Shown: one piece after another, positions 6,182 to 7,803 of the stretch
Position numbering within the stretch: the first letter of the stretch is position 1
Layout: each line of letters begins with the position of its first letter
Origin: JAOAFT01 sp035390885
Lineage (GTDB): Bacteria > Bacteroidota > Ignavibacteria > UBA10030
Direction: 5' to 3'
DNA: 7,803 nucleotides
Assembly (NCBI GenBank): GCA_035390885.1
Contig: DAOOUW010000063.1
Location: forward strand, 1 to 7,803
Program-made: the position numbers and the translations under genes
The notes under the pieces: generated by a model
What the model saw: only the letters and a program-made list of their open reading frames with translations
What the model was told of the DNA's origin: nothing
Databases searched by the model: none

Positions 6182-6210
6182 ATCTGCGTAAATCCGCGTA
6201 ATCTGCGTGA
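6182..6210. repeat. Three tandem decamer-like units
   Basis: ATCTGCGTA, AATCCGCGTA and ATCTGCGTGA follow one another with a period of 9-10 bases. They are imperfect copies and lie 9 nt beyond the stop codon end of the minus-strand sorting-domain remnant. No function can be assigned. Confidence 0.5.
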
Positions 6211-6218
6211 GAATAACT

Positions 6219-6467
6219 TTACTTCATCAACACGATTTTCATTGTCTTGACGTAAGGTTTTGCATCGCTGCCTTGCGCTGTCATTCGGACAAAGTAAATT
6301 CCACTGGCATACCTCGAGCCATCGAATATCGCTGTATGATAACCCGCATCGAGTTCGCCATCAACTTGTACCTTCCGATTTCCAAACTTCTCCAAAAGTA
6401 ATCTTGCATCTGGAAATAATTTTTGGTATAATTTTATACAACATATGAATGTAAAAATGGTACAATC
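6219..6467 (-). pseudogene. Remnant of a type IX secretion C-terminal sorting domain
   Basis: On the minus strand a frame closed by a TAA at 6219-6221 encodes about 70 recognisable residues. They include KVQVDGELDAGYHTAIFDGS, then ASGIYFVRM, and end VKTMKIVLMK. This is the second half of the Por secretion tail / T9SS type A sorting domain, in which (D/N)AGYH, FDG, LASG(V/I)Y and a final KK..LLK-type ending are typical. The first half (usually YPNPFNP...) is absent. The frame runs into a stop at 6468-6470 with no start codon and no passenger domain. It is therefore a 3'-terminal scrap of a former secreted-protein gene. It indicates that the lineage has, or had, a type IX system. The family match is strong from the motifs; the decay is seen directly. 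Confidence 0.8.
6404..6432 (+). promoter_or_regulatory. Sigma-70-like promoter (TTGCAT, 17 bp, TATAAT)
   Basis: A -35-like TTGCAT (6404-6409) and a perfect -10 TATAAT (6427-6432) are separated by the ideal 17 bp. Transcription would start near 6439 and run towards the Nif3-like gene. It overlaps the decayed sorting-domain remnant on the other strand. In an AT-rich intergenic region such matches arise by chance, but this is the best one in the window. Confidence 0.5.
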
Positions 6468-6516
6468 TCAGGTCAAGTTTTTAACATACTGCAAAAGTAT
6501 AAAAACAAAGAGTTAG
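6445..6516 (+). other. 23-codon ORF between promoter and terminator, possible leader peptide
   Basis: ATG at 6445 opens a 23-residue lysine-rich frame (MNVKMVQSQVK...KTKS) whose TAG at 6514-6516 directly abuts the first base of the terminator stem at 6517. There is no ribosome binding site, since the ATG is only a few bases after the predicted transcription start. Translation would have to be leaderless. Chance is a fair alternative in AT-rich DNA of this size. Confidence 0.2.
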
Positions 6517-6551
6517 AAAATGTCCCGCACTAAAAGCGGGACATTTTTTTT
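6517..6551 (+). terminator. Intrinsic terminator or attenuator just before the Nif3-like gene
   Basis: The perfect arms AAAATGTCCCGC (6517-6528) and GCGGGACATTTT (6536-6547) enclose a 7-nt loop, and the T-tract runs to 6551. It is the strongest hairpin in the window. It stands only 4 nt before the preferred start of the next gene. No plus-strand gene lies between the hyd terminator and this site, so it either ends a short RNA from the promoter at 6404-6432 or attenuates the downstream genes. Confidence 0.8.
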
Positions 6552-6555
6552 GTAT

Positions 6556-7662
6556 ATGGTTATATCGCAGATAATAGCAATTTTAGAAGAATGGGCGCCC
6601 ACTTGGGCCGCAATGGATTGGGATAATGTGGGATTGCAAGTGGGCGATGCACACCGTCGAGTATCCAAAGTTTTAGTAGCTCTCGAAGTAACCCCAAAAG
6701 TTATTGATGAAGCTCTTGCAAAGAAAACAGAACTTATCATTACCCACCATCCGCTTCTCTTTCATCCAGTTTCTTCGGTTATAGGTTCTGATTCGATTGG
6801 GAGAATGGTTCTCAAGCTTGCGGAAAATAAAATTGCCCTCTATTCGGTTCACACCAATTTAGATTTTACAAAAGGCGGTGTGAGCTTTGTTTTAGCGGAG
6901 CGATTGGGCGTACAGAACATACGATTTTTGAAGCCGTTGGAAAATACGCTGGCTAAAATAATTGTTTTTGTTCCTGAAACCCATCTCAACATTGTTCGGA
7001 ATGCAATGGCACAAACTGGAGCTGGAGTCATTGGCGAATATTCACTCTGTTCATTTGCTTCAAAAGGAGAGGGAACATTTGTCGGTTCTTCTACATCGCA
7101 TCCATCAGTTGGGAAGAAGGAGAAGCTTGAAGTGGTTCAAGAAATCCGTTTGGAAATGGTAGCTCCGAGAGCAAAGGTGCGTTCTGTAGTATCGGCGATG
7201 AAAGATGTACATCCGTATGAAGAAGTTGCATACGATGTTGTTAATCTTGAAACTCCGAGCAGTTCCTTTGGCGAGGGAGCAATTGGTGAATTAAAGAAGC
7301 CCATTCCACTACGCGCGTTTTTGAAACATACAAAACGCTTATTGAAAACTTCGTGTCTTCGGTACTGTGGAAATCTTTCAGCGCCGATTCAACGGGTTGC
7401 TGTCTGCAGCGGCGCGGGAAGTAATACCATTAGCGATGCACTACGGTCAAAAGCCGATGTGCTTGTAACAGCAGATGTTGGATACCATAAGTTTCAAGGC
7501 ATTGCAGGCTCACTTGCCCTAGTGGATGCAGGCCATTGGGAAACAGAACAAATCATTGTACCTGTGATTGTTCATAGAATACAGCAGGCGCTTACACAGA
7601 CAGACTCACAAGTAAAAGTATATGCGTCTCAAATAAATTCGAATTCTATTCAGATGTATTAA
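6556..7662 (+). CDS. Nif3/YqfO-like dinuclear metal-centre protein, long form
   Basis: This 368-residue protein (from ATG 6556) is of the Nif3 / DUF34 family in its long form, about 365-375 residues like B. subtilis YqfO, with a PII-like domain inserted between two halves of the core. N-terminal half: EDWDNVGLQVGD-like AAMDWDNVGLQVGD (18-31), THHPLLFHP (63-71) and HTNLD (99-103). The insert (about 133-232) has AGVIGEYSLCSF and HPYEEVAYDV. C-terminal half: YHKFQ (310-314) and DAGHWETE (324-331). Predicted metal ligands H64, H65, D103, H327 and E331 match those of E. coli YbgI. The cellular role of the family is not settled; proposals include metal handling and roles linked to nucleotide or cofactor metabolism. 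An upstream in-frame ATG at 6520 lies inside the terminator hairpin and would add 12 atypical residues, so I prefer 6556; TTG at 6550 is possible. None of these has a good ribosome binding site. The next gene starts 21 nt downstream. Confidence 0.93.
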   Translation: MVISQIIAILEEWAPTWAAMDWDNVGLQVGDAHRRVSKVLVALEVTPKVIDEALAKKTELIITHHPLLFHPVSSVIGSDSIGRMVLKLAENKIALYSVHTNLDFTKGGVSFVLAERLGVQNIRFLKPLENTLAKIIVFVPETHLNIVRNAMAQTGAGVIGEYSLCSFASKGEGTFVGSSTSHPSVGKKEKLEVVQEIRLEMVAPRAKVRSVVSAMKDVHPYEEVAYDVVNLETPSSSFGEGAIGELKKPIPLRAFLKHTKRLLKTSCLRYCGNLSAPIQRVAVCSGAGSNTISDALRSKADVLVTADVGYHKFQGIAGSLALVDAGHWETEQIIVPVIVHRIQQALTQTDSQVKVYASQINSNSIQMY

Positions 7663-7670
7663 TTTAATAT

Positions 7671-7677
7671 GAGAGGG
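7671..7677 (+). promoter_or_regulatory. Ribosome binding site of the zinc-ribbon gene
   Basis: GAGAGGG lies 6 nt before the TTG at 7684. It supports this non-ATG start: the nearby ATG at 7669 stops after three codons, and the first in-frame ATG (7720) would cut the conserved N-terminus. Confidence 0.6.
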
Positions 7678-7683
7678 TAAACA

Positions 7684-7803
7684 TTGGAAAACAGATTACG
7701 ACTTCTCTATGCGTTACAAATGGTTGATTTAAGTTATGACGAGCTTCAGGAGCTCAAAGGCGATCTTCCGCAAATTGTGGAAGAATTAGAAACAACGCTG
7801 CAA
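7684..7803 (+). CDS. C4-type zinc-ribbon / coiled-coil protein, N-terminal fragment
   Basis: Forty codons are visible before the window ends. Starting at TTG, the frame reads MENRLRLLYALQMVDLSYDE, then LQELKGDLPQIVEELETTLQ. The opening LxxLYxLQxxD and the ELxxLKGDLP segment are typical of the N-terminal coiled coil of the DUF164 / C4-type zinc-ribbon family, whose four cysteines lie at the C-terminus and are outside this window. The Nif3-like gene followed by this family is a recurrent gene pair in several bacterial phyla. This supports the identification despite the short fragment. The 21-nt gap and a fair ribosome binding site indicate co-transcription with the Nif3-like gene. The family's function is not well established; a nucleic-acid-binding or scaffold role has been suggested. 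Confidence 0.75.
   Translation, partial: MENRLRLLYALQMVDLSYDELQELKGDLPQIVEELETTLQ

Larger units (their letters stand above)
5689..6555. other. Repeat-rich intergenic region with no intact gene
   Basis: This stretch of almost 870 bases holds, in order: the hyd terminator; a head-to-head pair of palindromic repeats; a long inverted repeat with its own hairpin; another small palindrome; a third copy of the first repeat type; three tandem decamers; a minus-strand remnant of a T9SS sorting domain; and a promoter-like site, tiny ORF and terminator before the Nif3-like gene. Open frames here of 60-75 codons on the plus strand run through the repeats or lie antisense to the sorting-domain remnant, and are not believable genes. 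Confidence 0.75.

Noticed and set aside
5796..6210. A CRISPR array, considered because of several repeats in a row
   Set aside because: The repeats differ in sequence, spacing and class, and there are no uniform spacers or cas genes.
5961..6401. Plus-strand frames of 60-75 codons in the spacer
   Set aside because: They run through palindromic repeats or antisense to the sorting-domain remnant and have no family features.

Overview
The window looks like chromosome from an anaerobic, hydrogen-metabolising bacterium of the FCB group (Ignavibacteria/Chlorobi/Bacteroidota side). The lineage is inferred from a decayed type IX secretion sorting domain on the minus strand and from intergenic palindromic repeats of a style common in those genomes. 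Strong Shine-Dalgarno sequences before the hydrogenase genes argue against classical Bacteroidia or Flavobacteriia, which use them little. A run of exactly 100 N inside one gene shows that this is a scaffolded draft or metagenome assembly.

Region 1 (1-313) is non-coding. It holds a near-perfect 22-bp palindrome overlapping a possible promoter, followed by a leader with a strong ribosome binding site. Region 2 (314-5688) is one tight operon of three plus-strand genes: a NuoE-like [2Fe-2S] subunit (hydC), a 1053-residue flavoprotein (hydB fused to a GltD/NfnB-like module), and a multi-cluster [FeFe] hydrogenase catalytic subunit (hydA). The first two genes overlap by ATGA and the second and third are 12 nt apart. 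A clear intrinsic terminator (5727-5767) ends the operon. The 100-N gap removes the third H-cluster motif and the C-terminal part of HydA.

Region 3 (5689-6555) has no intact gene. It contains several different hairpin or dispersed-repeat elements, three short tandem decamers, a T9SS sorting-domain remnant on the minus strand, and a promoter / 23-codon ORF / terminator arrangement immediately before the next gene. Region 4 (6556-7803) holds a long-form Nif3/YqfO-like dinuclear metal protein and the first 40 codons of a coiled-coil C4 zinc-ribbon-type protein, probably co-transcribed.

How the genes work together: HydABC-type complexes couple H2 to NAD(H) and ferredoxin, in known cases by flavin-based electron confurcation or bifurcation. 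Here HydB lacks the usual C-terminal ferredoxin domain and instead carries a complete FAD- and NAD(P)H-binding module like the NfnB/GltD subunit. The complex therefore seems to have two nucleotide-binding flavin sites, FMN/NAD(H) and FAD/probably NADPH, in one polypeptide next to the hydrogenase. This is the most interesting feature of the window. The domain architecture is read directly from sequence; the coupling reaction is inference.
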